Shown here: positions 9,182-16,709 of the stretch, piece after piece
How the letters are laid out: every line of letters begins with the position of its first letter
How positions within the stretch are numbered: position 1 is the first letter of the stretch
Assembly (NCBI GenBank): GCA_964389095.1
Contig: CAYMEB010000066.1
Span: forward strand, 1-21,020
Source of the DNA: JABFRJ01 sp964389095
GTDB taxonomy: Bacteria; Pseudomonadota; Alphaproteobacteria; Rhizobiales; Hyphomicrobiaceae
Reading direction: 5' to 3'
Length of the DNA: 21,020 bases
The notes under the pieces: model-generated
Seen by the model: only the letters and a program-made list of their open reading frames with translations
Told to the model about the DNA's origin: nothing
The model's database searches: none
Made by a program: the position numbers and the translations under genes

Positions 9182-10156
9182 ATGGCATTCGACGGCGAAC
9201 GCGGGATCCGTCTGATCGCCGACCTCATCGGGCGTTACCGCCATGGCGAAGGCCGCGAGGAGATGATCGGCAAGGGACCTGTCGCGGGCTTCGTATGGGT
9301 CACTGCCGCGACCGCGATCTTCGCCGGCTTGGCGACACTCGCCAAGGCGGCCTCCCAGGCGGGGGTGCATCCATTCCAGGTCGTCTTTTTCCGGAACCTG
9401 TTTGCAGCAACGATTTTCATGCCGCTGCTGCTGACCCGCGGCACCGCACTGTTCGAAACCGGACAGCTCTCGCTCTACGGCCTGCGCTGCTCGGTGATGC
9501 TCGCGTCGATGCTGCTTTGGTTCACGTCGCTCTCGCTCATCCCCATCGGGCAACTTACGGCCATCAGCTATCTCAACCCAATCTTCGGGACGCTGGCGGC
9601 CATCGTGTTCCTGGGCGAAGTCGTCCGGGCGCGACGCTGGACGGCCATGGCGATCGGCCTGGTCGGCGCCTTCATCATCCTGCGCCCTACCGTCACGCCT
9701 CTGGGAACCGGCCACCTCTGCGCGGTTCTGGCCGCTTGCACCGGAGGCATGGCCGCGGTCTTCATCAAGCAGCTCACGGCACGCGACGACCCCAACAAGA
9801 TCGTGTTCCTCACACACCTGGTCATGGTGCCGCTGTCGCTGTTCCCAGCGCTCGTGGTGTGGCAATGGCCGCCGCTGTCCGTGCTCCCGCTGCTCGTCGG
9901 CATGGGCGTATGCGCGACCCTGGGCCATCTCACCCTGGTCCGCGCGTTCGCGGCGATCGACGCGTCGCTGGTCCTCACATTCGAGTTCACAAAGCTGCCG
10001 TTCGCGGCGCTTCTCGCCTATCTCGCCTTCGGCGAAGTCGTGGACATCTGGACCTGGATCGGGGCATTCGTGATCTTCGGTTCCGCGATCTACATCGCGC
10101 GCAGGGAAGCGGCGCTCAAGAGCGACAGTGCACGCATGGCGGCGAAGCCGCGCTGA
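9182..10156 (+). CDS. DMT superfamily (EamA domain) transporter
   Basis: A 324-residue inner-membrane protein with about ten hydrophobic segments arranged as two EamA repeats. The repeat-end signatures include the segment around YLNPIFGTLAAIVFLGE in the first half and LTFEFTKLPFAALLAYLAFGE in the second. The family exports metabolites or amino acids; the substrate cannot be read from sequence. The ATG at 9182 has GGAGG four bases upstream. A second in-frame ATG at 9263, just before the first membrane segment, is an alternative. It is divergent from the M20 gene across 281 bases and ends directly against the convergent neighbour's stop. Confidence 0.88.
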   Translation: MAFDGERGIRLIADLIGRYRHGEGREEMIGKGPVAGFVWVTAATAIFAGLATLAKAASQAGVHPFQVVFFRNLFAATIFMPLLLTRGTALFETGQLSLYGLRCSVMLASMLLWFTSLSLIPIGQLTAISYLNPIFGTLAAIVFLGEVVRARRWTAMAIGLVGAFIILRPTVTPLGTGHLCAVLAACTGGMAAVFIKQLTARDDPNKIVFLTHLVMVPLSLFPALVVWQWPPLSVLPLLVGMGVCATLGHLTLVRAFAAIDASLVLTFEFTKLPFAALLAYLAFGEVVDIWTWIGAFVIFGSAIYIARREAALKSDSARMAAKPR

Positions 10157-11074
10157 TCACTGAGCGGAAAGTTGCCGCAGCCGCTCTGGGGCATCGGGCG
10201 AGCCCAGTTCCTGCGCACGCATGTACCACTTCCGCGCGGCTTCGATGTCGGGCTGGATGCCCAGCGCGCGGAGGCGGGCCAGTTCTCCGGGCTCGAACGT
10301 GTCCCCCAGCGCGATCGCGGCGGGCGCGGAACCGAGTTCTACGGCACGCTCGAAGAAGCGGCGCGCGGCCGCGATGTTGCCCTGCTTGAGATGCTCGGCA
10401 CCGCTGGCCAGCATCGACGTCGCGCGGGCACGGTCCGCCGGCGAGATCGCGGGCTGCTGCGGACGAGCCAGTTGCGGCACGGGGGGCTGGATCGGCGCGG
10501 GCTGCGCTTGCTGCGCGGCCCCTTGCTGCGGAGCCTGCTCGGCCTTCGCTTCAGGCTCGTTCTTCTTCACGGCCCCGGGTGGGACCACGACCAGCACCGT
10601 TCGCACCTCTGCCAGTGTGGTGCCCTCGACATTGACGAGGCTGATGGTCAGGTCGGAACGGCCCTGCGTCCCGCCTGGAAGATTCACGGAGAGTTCGGCC
10701 AGACCGAACAACGGGACCGCCCAGACGCCGGTCGCGATCAGGTAGCCTTCCGAGAGCGTCGCCGACGGCGGCAAGCCGCGGATGCGGACGAAGCTTCCTG
10801 CCTCCGCGCTTTCCGAAGGTCGCACACGTATGGCGAGCTTCGCGCTTCCTCCCGCCTCGGCGAACAGGATCGGCGCCAGTGCAATCGTCGGCTGGCCCTG
10901 CGCGACCGACTGCGCAAACGCGAACCGCGTGAGCGTCTGCCCATGGATGAGGACGAAAGCGAGAAACAGACCGGCGAACGCACGCGCACGCCGGTGCCGG
11001 CGGCGCCCTTGTGCCGGCTCGCCGGACCCGGCAGCCGCCGAGATAGATCGTTCGATGCCGTCGCCCCGCTCCAT
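10157..11074 (-). CDS. Membrane-anchored beta-domain/TPR-Sel1 protein (paralogue A)
   Basis: A 305-residue protein not recognised by name. A basic N-terminus (GRRRHRRAR, 23-31) precedes one membrane or signal-anchor segment (about 32-55), so the rest should be periplasmic. A beta-rich domain follows (about 63-165: VRIRGLPPSATLSEGYL, AELSVNLPGG, DLTISLVN), then a Gln/Pro/Ala linker (about 170-212) and two TPR/Sel1-like helical repeats (about 215-302: LKQGNIAAARRFFERAVELG, IEAARKWYMRAQELGS, ERLRQL). The same order of parts, with recognisably similar sequence, occurs in the protein at 14944-16266. The ATG at 11074 lies 8 bases after the TAXI stop, so the two are probably co-transcribed. An in-frame ATG at 11110 would overlap that gene. 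Confidence 0.75.
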   Translation of the reverse strand: MERGDGIERSISAAAGSGEPAQGRRRHRRARAFAGLFLAFVLIHGQTLTRFAFAQSVAQGQPTIALAPILFAEAGGSAKLAIRVRPSESAEAGSFVRIRGLPPSATLSEGYLIATGVWAVPLFGLAELSVNLPGGTQGRSDLTISLVNVEGTTLAEVRTVLVVVPPGAVKKNEPEAKAEQAPQQGAAQQAQPAPIQPPVPQLARPQQPAISPADRARATSMLASGAEHLKQGNIAAARRFFERAVELGSAPAAIALGDTFEPGELARLRALGIQPDIEAARKWYMRAQELGSPDAPERLRQLSAQ

Positions 11075-11082
11075 GCCTTCGC

Positions 11083-12291
11083 CTAGCGCCGCCGCTGCTG
11101 CTTCGACCATTCCAGGAACTGCTGAAAGAGCCGCTCCTGCTCGGCCGCGTTGTTCGGGACCGCCCTGGCGGCCTGCGCACGAGCCAGCACCGGATCGATC
11201 GCGCCGGTGGTCTGCCGAGTGGATGCCTTCTCGAACATCTCCTGGGCCTTCGGAAAACGGGTCCACCCGGGCACGGTGCCAGCGAGATTCATTTCCCGCC
11301 AACCGGGCTGATAGGGCGCGGCCCGGAGCCGGTCGAACCGCTCGAACAGATACTCCACGAACCTCACGCACCGGCGGTAGCGGTCCGAATCGTTCCGCCA
11401 ATTATAGACCGCGAGCACCGCCGGCACCGAGATGGTCTGCACCGGCTTCCCTTTCTCGATCAGTTGCGGATAGTCGGCGTTGCTCAGCTCGGCGGGGACA
11501 TAGAAGTCCTTGAAGGTGTCGTTGAACTCGACCGGCAGAAACTTGAAGCCGGGCTGAGGCTTCGCCTTCGCGAAGAGATCGTTCGGCTTGCCGACGACGT
11601 GCACGATCGCCGCAATCTCGCCGCGATGGAGCGCCTCCAGCGCGACTGCGTTATTCAGATACAGCCGCTCGACCTGCACCTCCAGGCGATCGAAGACGAT
11701 CCCACCGGTGTAGTTCGCCGCGCTGCCGAGAGTATTGAAGTTCACCTTCTTGCCGGCGAGATCCTTGATCGACTTGACGTCGTCGCGCGCATGGATGTGC
11801 ACTTCGCCCTGAAACATCGGGATGATGTAGTTCACGCGCCGCTCGATGTTCGGCACGCGCTCCGTCGTCTTGAAGTGGTTGAGCGCATCAGCGTACGTGA
11901 TCGCGAGATCGACGCCCTTCATGTAGATGAGGTCACTGATGTTCCCGAAGGCGCCGTAGGTGACGATCGGCAGGACGCGAAGATTGTCGCCGTCGTCGAG
12001 TGCCTTGGCCAGGTCGGCCGCATAGCGAATGAACGTGCCTTCGAGCAGGCCGCCGGCGATCCCGATCGTCCAATTGTTGGCACGAACCTCCTTGCTGACT
12101 TCGTCGCCCGCAACCGGCTTCGACGGCAGGGACGGCGGGCGGCGCTGCGTGGCTTGTGCGACGACCGTCGCGGGAGCGGCCGATGACTGCGCGTGAGCCG
12201 CATCGATGTCGTGAACGAAAATGGCCGCGAGCACAGTGAGCAATAGGACGCGAAACGCTTGCGGCCTCCAGAAGTTTGTCGGTTTCGACAA
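11083..12291 (-). CDS. TAXI family TRAP transporter solute-binding protein (orphan)
   Basis: Periplasmic solute-binding protein of the TAXI type, which in complete systems delivers ligand to a fused TRAP permease. Seen: a signal peptide with hydrophobic core VLLLTVLAAIF and cleavage site AHA-Q (about residue 34); the first lobe starting WTIGIAGGLLEGTF; the hinge region IYMKGVDLAITYADAL; IKDLAGKKVNFNTLGSAAN, typical of the family's second lobe; LEALHRGEIAAIVHVVGKP; and an Arg/Gln-rich C-terminus. The TTG at 12291 gives a normal signal peptide and has AAGGGG 8 bases upstream; the in-frame ATG at 12360 would give a 36-residue n-region and lacks a ribosome site. No TRAP membrane gene is nearby. 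It leads the minus arm of a divergent cluster with a dynamin-like GTPase. Start is moderately certain, family well supported. Confidence 0.85.
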   Translation of the reverse strand: MSKPTNFWRPQAFRVLLLTVLAAIFVHDIDAAHAQSSAAPATVVAQATQRRPPSLPSKPVAGDEVSKEVRANNWTIGIAGGLLEGTFIRYAADLAKALDDGDNLRVLPIVTYGAFGNISDLIYMKGVDLAITYADALNHFKTTERVPNIERRVNYIIPMFQGEVHIHARDDVKSIKDLAGKKVNFNTLGSAANYTGGIVFDRLEVQVERLYLNNAVALEALHRGEIAAIVHVVGKPNDLFAKAKPQPGFKFLPVEFNDTFKDFYVPAELSNADYPQLIEKGKPVQTISVPAVLAVYNWRNDSDRYRRCVRFVEYLFERFDRLRAAPYQPGWREMNLAGTVPGWTRFPKAQEMFEKASTRQTTGAIDPVLARAQAARAVPNNAAEQERLFQQFLEWSKQQRRR

Positions 12292-12773
12292 TGTGAGCCC
12301 CTTACCGCGCACATAGCCACGAGCAACTGTGGCATCATCTTGGCGCTGACGCCGTTTCATGCATGTTTCGCATAGTCCGACCGATCGCAGGAGGACTTGG
12401 CGCGTTCGCGCGGAAAATTTTCTTTGTTTCATTTCGGGACGAGAAGCGGCGGCGGCAATGGCTGAACGACGCGCTGATGCTCGCTTGCTCAGCACGCGGC
12501 AATGTCGAGAAAGCCGAGTGTTTTCGCGCTCGTTGCGACGCATTCAGAGCACGGAAAATGAGACGGCGATTGCGCGGAGCCCTGCCCGACGAGATGCACC
12601 GCACGCGGTCGCAGCGCATGTCGGACATGCTCGACGCATCTGGACAATCATGCCTTGTTCGTAGGAAATGATGCGCGCAATGCGTGTCGCGGGCCACGTT
12701 GTTGCCATCGAGACGGCGAAGTGTTCACGCCGTCCAACGATGTCGGAATGAGTTTGCGTTCGGGGAGCCACGC
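12292..12773. promoter_or_regulatory. Divergent control region between the TAXI and GTPase arms
   Basis: 482 bases with no convincing gene, separating two divergent transcription units. Two perfect palindromes stand out: CATGCATG at 12358-12365 and GAAAATTTTC at 12413-12422, the latter in an AT-rich patch (about 12411-12435) that contrasts with the GC-rich surroundings and could hold a promoter or operator. I could not assign a good -35/-10 pair. A plus-strand frame at 12363-12671 (102 codons, Arg-rich, no ribosome site, weak codon bias) is the only protein-like candidate and is not called as a gene. Confidence 0.4.
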
Positions 12774-13757
12774 ATGGATGGGTTGAACGATGCGCCGCCA
12801 CTCGGGCGGCCGGCGTTCCCGTTTCTGTCATCGGGCGGCACGCGGCCGAGCCCGACACGGTCGGCCACGGAAATCAAGCGATATCACGACGCCCTGGTCC
12901 GACATGGGGTGCAGTTGATGGCCCTCCACTCCGGAGAGGTGGCCACACTGATCCGCCGGATCATCGACTCGATCTCCAACAGCACGCCGCGCGTCCTGAT
13001 CGTCGGCCAGCGCGGTGTCGGCAAGACGACCCTGGTCAACAGCCTGATCGGCCGCCCCGGCTTTCTCCCCGCGCGCGCCCGCGGGACGACGAGCGCCGTC
13101 GCGCGCCTGAACTTCGCGCTTCCGAACGGCCCGGCGCGGGGAGCAGCGATCACGTCGGGCGCTGGTTCTGCCCCTCGGCAACGGCCGATACTGCGGGACG
13201 CGGGAGGCTCGCTCGTCGCCCGTATCCGCCAGGCAGGCGGCGGGGACTTCGCGGAGCCAGGCCCGAGCGGGGCCGCGCATCAGCATCAGTGGCGCGATGC
13301 CGTCGCGGACATGCCCTCGATCGCACCGTTCATTCACCGCGAGGAGCACCCCGCGGACGCGGAGCCGCCGACGATCGACCTCTACTTCGATGCGAGCCCG
13401 CTCGGCTGTCCGCTCCAGATCGTCGACACGCCGCCGCTCCAGAGCAGCCGCAAGTTCGGTGGCCTCTCGGAGGACACGATCGACGATGTCGACGCCTGCA
13501 TCATCGTGATCGACAGCTCCTCGCCCGAAAGCGCCTTGGAACCGGCGCTTCTGGACATCGCGTACCGGATCCCGATCGAGAGGCTTGTTGTTTTCCTCAA
13601 CATCCGGCGCGACGCTGCCGGGCATGCCGCTGGCGAAGGGCGGGTCGGCGCTGTCCGCCGTCTCTTGCGGCAGAGGCTTCAGCACGATGTGCCCGTCCTG
13701 TCCTCGGATCTCGGCGGCACGGCTTCGCTGCCGCACCGCTCTTCGGCGCCGTCCTGA
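12774..13757 (+). pseudogene. Dynamin-like GTPase, N-terminal GTPase-domain part (frame ends early)
   Basis: GTPase head of a bacterial dynamin-like protein. After a short leader and a helix (about 30-70), the strand VLIVGQRGVGKTTLVNSL carries the P-loop (78-85, Lys84). Switch I Thr lies in RGTTSAVA (104-110). G3 is IVDTPP (Asp218) with Pro where DxxG has Gly, and G4 appears as FLNIRRD, lacking the [NT]KxD pattern. The ATG at 12774 has GGGGAG upstream. The frame runs to a TGA at 13755, ending in a low-quality tail after VPVLSSDLGG, while a shifted frame already carries sensible sequence from about 13721. A one-base loss near 13721 would join this to the next entry. It is the first gene of the plus arm. 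Confidence 0.75.
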
Positions 13758-13783
13758 AAGACATTCCAGCCGGCGCTCATCCC

Positions 13784-14782
13784 ATGCGCGGTTCGGACGA
13801 TGCGGCCCGTCCGTTGGTTCCGGCAAGTCGCGGCTCCTCGCTGGCGCTCGACGAACTCGTCGAAGTGCTCGTTCAGAGGGCGTCCAGCGGGCCGCATGTC
13901 CGCCGCCTGACGGACGTGGCATCCACATTGTGGGACGTGGCGCAGGTTCGCGAGGAAGCCGCGCGCGCCAGCGCCGTCGCGATCTGCAACCGCATTATCG
14001 ACATCCACAAGGAGCGCCGCGAGAAGGAAGAGGAACTCGAGCGGATCGAGCGGATGATCGGCGAGATCCGCATCCTGTCGGAAGGCATCGAGCACAGCGT
14101 CGAGAAGGCCACGTTGGTCGTCAAATCGGTGCAGGACGAGGGCGCGCGCCTGGTCCGGCAGATGCTGGAATCACTGTTCAACCGGTTTCTCGTCGAACAG
14201 AGCAAGGCTCTCGAGGCCGCCGTCGCGGACCAGTCGTTGTCGTCGTGGCGGTGCGATACGTCCCAGTGGCGGAGGGAGTTCGAGGACGAGTCGTCGCGAC
14301 TTCTGCGCCACCTGCGTCTCAAGCTGTTCGACGCCTTGCGCGCCGCCGTGGAGGATTTCCGTTCGGGCATCTCCGAGGCGCTCCCGGACCTGGGCCACGA
14401 CCTCCTCCTCAACAGGCCGTCGCCGAACTTCTACCTGCCGTCGCTCGAAATGCCGGTCCGCCCCATCGTGTTTCGCTTCGAGACCGGGGGATGGCTGCGA
14501 CGGTTCAAGGCAAGGCCGAGCGCCACGGCCGTCGTCGATGACCTCAAGCGCCACCTCATCGAGGAGTTCGACGATGCCGCAAAGGCGACCGTCGAGCAGA
14601 TGACCCAGGGACTCGCCAAGGATGCCGCGGTGATCCTGTTCCGCCTATCGCAGAAGAGCATATCGCTGATCGACATGATGGTCGACCGGCGGGAACAACT
14701 CGCGATGCAGGCGCAGGCGCTGCTTTCCGACCACAATGCCGGGGGCGTCGAGCGAGCCCTGGCGACCCACGCGCTCGAGTAG
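13784..14782 (+). pseudogene. Dynamin-like GTPase, C-terminal helical stalk part (-1 frame)
   Basis: Almost wholly alpha-helical, with a strongly charged heptad stretch (about 75-105: KERREKEEELERIERMIGE) typical of dynamin-like stalks. A possible membrane-touching segment is GGWLRRFK (235-242), and further long helices (250-332) follow. The frame is open and protein-like upstream to about 13721 (AAAPLFGAVLKDIPAG), before the ATG at 13784, which has no ribosome site. It is therefore best read as the continuation of the GTPase in another frame rather than a separate gene. It ends at TAG 14780-14782, but the same frame continues for 37 helical codons to TGA 14894-14896 (AEAERFVAAASQVSQVLREL), so the stop may itself be a lesion. 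Two naturally split genes remain possible. Confidence 0.65.
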
Positions 14783-14943
14783 GCGGAAGCTGAGCGGTTC
14801 GTGGCGGCAGCATCGCAAGTGTCGCAGGTCCTGCGCGAGCTGGTCGCCGCCGGTGCCGTACTCGTCGAGCGGCGCGATGCTGCAGCTTGGCACTGACGCC
14901 GCCGAAGCCCGTACAGACTCACTCCAGAAGGCAAGAGCCGCAG

Positions 14944-16266
14944 ATGGCCCACCGTTCGGATGATCAGCAGAGACGGAAGAACCTCGATTCGATCCGAGGT
15001 GTTCTCGTCCGCCTCGAGACGATGGCCGAGGCGCACAGCGCTGCCGCGCACGGCACCGGCGAGCAGCAGGATCGAGACGGCCGTGACGGCGCCGGTACGG
15101 GAAAAGTTCATCCGTTCCGGCCCGATGGCCGCGCACCCACTGGAGGCCCCGTCGCCGTTCGCGACGCCGCTGCCAATGGCGACGGCCGATCGAACGAGAC
15201 ACCGCGCAACCCCGACGACATGGATAGCGCCGGGCGCTTCGACATCGACAGCTACGCTCGGGAGCAGGGCCGCCAGTGGGAATTGTCGATCGGCGCAGAT
15301 GCCCCTACGGCGGCCGCTCCGCGCGCGACTGCGCCTCGCACCAAGCCGGCCGGCAAAGGACGCGCGCTCGCCGGCGTCGTGCTGGCGAGCGTGGCCGGGA
15401 TCCTGGTCTGCGTGGCCGGCCTGCTCGCTTTCGACGTGCTGCGCCTGCCTTCGCTGTCCGGCCCGCCCGGAAGCGACCGTTCGGCAATCGAAACCGCAAC
15501 TCGGACACCGGCCGGGACGCCTGCGTCGGCTGACAACACGCCAGCCCTGCGACGGGAAGCTTCGGCTCCCGCTTCAGCACTCCAGCTTCCTTCGCGCAAT
15601 GCGGACGCCGAAGCTGCGAACGCGAGCCCGGCTGGCGAGCCCAAGGGAGACCCCGCGCCTGCTGCTGCTGCGGAGCGGGAGTTCACCGTCGCCGTCGAGA
15701 TTCGCTTGGATCCAGCTCTGATCGCGGGCATCGCAGACTACTACGTTACAATCAGCGGGCTGCCGGCCAAAGCGCGGCTGGACGGCGGTCGCATGGTCTT
15801 CCCCGGCTCATATGTCATCGAGGCACGTGATCTGTCCCGACTGCGGCTGGTTCTTCCCGGAGGCGGTCCTCAGCCCGTCGATGTCACCGTCGTGGTCGTC
15901 GCGCGGCCGGGGCGCGTGCTCGCGGAGATGCCCGCCCGCGTCGGCGCCGATGCCGGAATCGTGGATGTCCGCGCTCCACGCACTCAGACCGAGGGCGAGG
16001 CGAAGAGCCTCTTCACCCGGGCGCTGCAGATGATCGAGCACGGCGATTTCGGAGCGGCACGAGGCCTGCTCGGACAGGCGGCGACAGCTGGCGATGCCGA
16101 TGCCGCGCTCGTTCTGGCGACATCGTTCGATCCGCGCTTCGCCGCCCATTTCGGCGGCCAAGGATCTACCGGGGATGCGACGACGGCACGTCGCTGGTAT
16201 GCGTTCGCGGCCGAGCGCGGATCACGAGAAGCGGCGGACCGGCTTCGCCAACTCGGGCCAGAATAG
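14944..16266 (+). CDS. Membrane-anchored beta-domain/TPR-Sel1 protein (paralogue B)
   Basis: A 440-residue protein resembling the one at 10157-11074. The N-terminal 140 residues are charged, low in complexity and presumably cytoplasmic (coil-like start QRRKNLDSIRGVLVRLETM, 9-27). One membrane segment follows (about 142-166), then an Ala/Pro-rich spacer. A beta-rich domain (about 246-330: YYVTISGLPAKARLDGG, LRLVLPGGG, VDVTVVVVARPG) aligns in order with that of paralogue A, and a TPR/Sel1-like end (about 352-437: IEHGDFGAARGLLGQA, TTARRWYAFAAERGSREAADRLRQL) closes it. The predicted topology is N-in with domains in the periplasm. The ATG at 14944 was chosen over a TTG at 14887; GAAGG lies about 13 bases upstream. 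It follows the GTPase, so it is the counterpart of paralogue A in the other arm. Function unknown. Confidence 0.75.
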   Translation: MAHRSDDQQRRKNLDSIRGVLVRLETMAEAHSAAAHGTGEQQDRDGRDGAGTGKVHPFRPDGRAPTGGPVAVRDAAANGDGRSNETPRNPDDMDSAGRFDIDSYAREQGRQWELSIGADAPTAAAPRATAPRTKPAGKGRALAGVVLASVAGILVCVAGLLAFDVLRLPSLSGPPGSDRSAIETATRTPAGTPASADNTPALRREASAPASALQLPSRNADAEAANASPAGEPKGDPAPAAAAEREFTVAVEIRLDPALIAGIADYYVTISGLPAKARLDGGRMVFPGSYVIEARDLSRLRLVLPGGGPQPVDVTVVVVARPGRVLAEMPARVGADAGIVDVRAPRTQTEGEAKSLFTRALQMIEHGDFGAARGLLGQAATAGDADAALVLATSFDPRFAAHFGGQGSTGDATTARRWYAFAAERGSREAADRLRQLGPE

Positions 16267-16326
16267 CGACCGTGCGTCGCAAAAGACCCCGCCGAACAAT
16301 AGGGGGCGAGCAAGTCTCCCAAGAAA

Positions 16327-16372
16327 GCCGGTGCCCGATAGCCTCCGGGTCAGGCCGGCGTGCCATCTTTTT
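16327..16372 (+). terminator. Possible rho-independent terminator after paralogue B
   Basis: An imperfect hairpin: outer stem GCCGG (16327-16331) with CCGGC (16355-16359), inner stem CCCG (16334-16337) with CGGG (16346-16349). It is followed, after a short gap, by TCTTTTT ending at 16372. The position 60-105 bases after the stop fits. The internal loop and the gap before the T-run make it weak. Confidence 0.4.
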
Positions 16373-16439
16373 GCCCGAAGCATTTTCGAGACCCTGATGC
16401 ACACGGCGCGCCGGGCCGACGCGCCGGGCTGGGGGACAC

Positions 16440-16703
16440 ATGGCCTGGTGGCGCAAGAAGAGCGATGGATTCGACTGGCACGCCTACGTGCGCACGACGA
16501 TCAAGTTGCGTCGTGAGGAGCGGCGCGAGCGCCTAGAGAACATTCGCGGCGCGATGGCCGAACGAGCCGGACAGGCGCGCGATGCCGTAGCCGCTGGTTC
16601 GGCTGCTGCCGGCGCATCCGCACTGACCGGCGTGCGCAAGCTCATCGCACTCGTCCTGTCGGCCCTGATCACGTCCTATGTCGCAGTCGAGACCGTGGTC
16701 TAG
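16440..16703 (+). CDS. Short basic membrane protein, probably the N-terminal part of the thermonuclease that follows
   Basis: An 87-residue frame from the ATG at 16440 (GGGGGA just upstream). It has an aromatic/basic start (MAWWRKKSDGFDWHAYVRTT), a highly charged helix RREERRERLENIRG (24-37), an Ala-rich helix and one membrane segment (about 67-83), ending at TAG 16701-16703. The following SNase-domain frame is in the same frame, six bases after the stop, and has no ATG/GTG start or ribosome site. Reading through the TAG would give one 429-codon protein. I recall related alphaproteobacterial thermonucleases beginning with a similar W-x-x-Y/RRE segment, so a single gene split by an amber codon is the preferred reading. 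Two genes remain possible. Confidence 0.6.
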   Translation: MAWWRKKSDGFDWHAYVRTTIKLRREERRERLENIRGAMAERAGQARDAVAAGSAAAGASALTGVRKLIALVLSALITSYVAVETVV

Positions 16704-16709
16704 CGCGCC

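Noticed and set aside
12363..12671. 102-codon plus-strand frame in the TAXI/GTPase gap
   Set aside because: Its composition is mildly protein-like, but there is no ribosome site, codon bias is weak, and it overlaps the presumed promoter region. Not enough to call a gene without homologues.
12828..13928. 366-codon minus-strand open frame opposite the GTPase head
   Set aside because: Arg-rich shadow frame; the P-loop and stalk features are on the plus strand.
16408..16429. GCGCCGGGC direct repeats just before the small membrane protein
   Set aside because: Two 9-bp GC-only copies 13 bases apart are expected by chance in this composition.
14780..16703. General reassignment of TAG to an amino acid to explain the two amber codons
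   Set aside because: TAG also ends the TAXI gene, paralogue B and the thermonuclease at natural places, so local lesions or natural ends are more likely.
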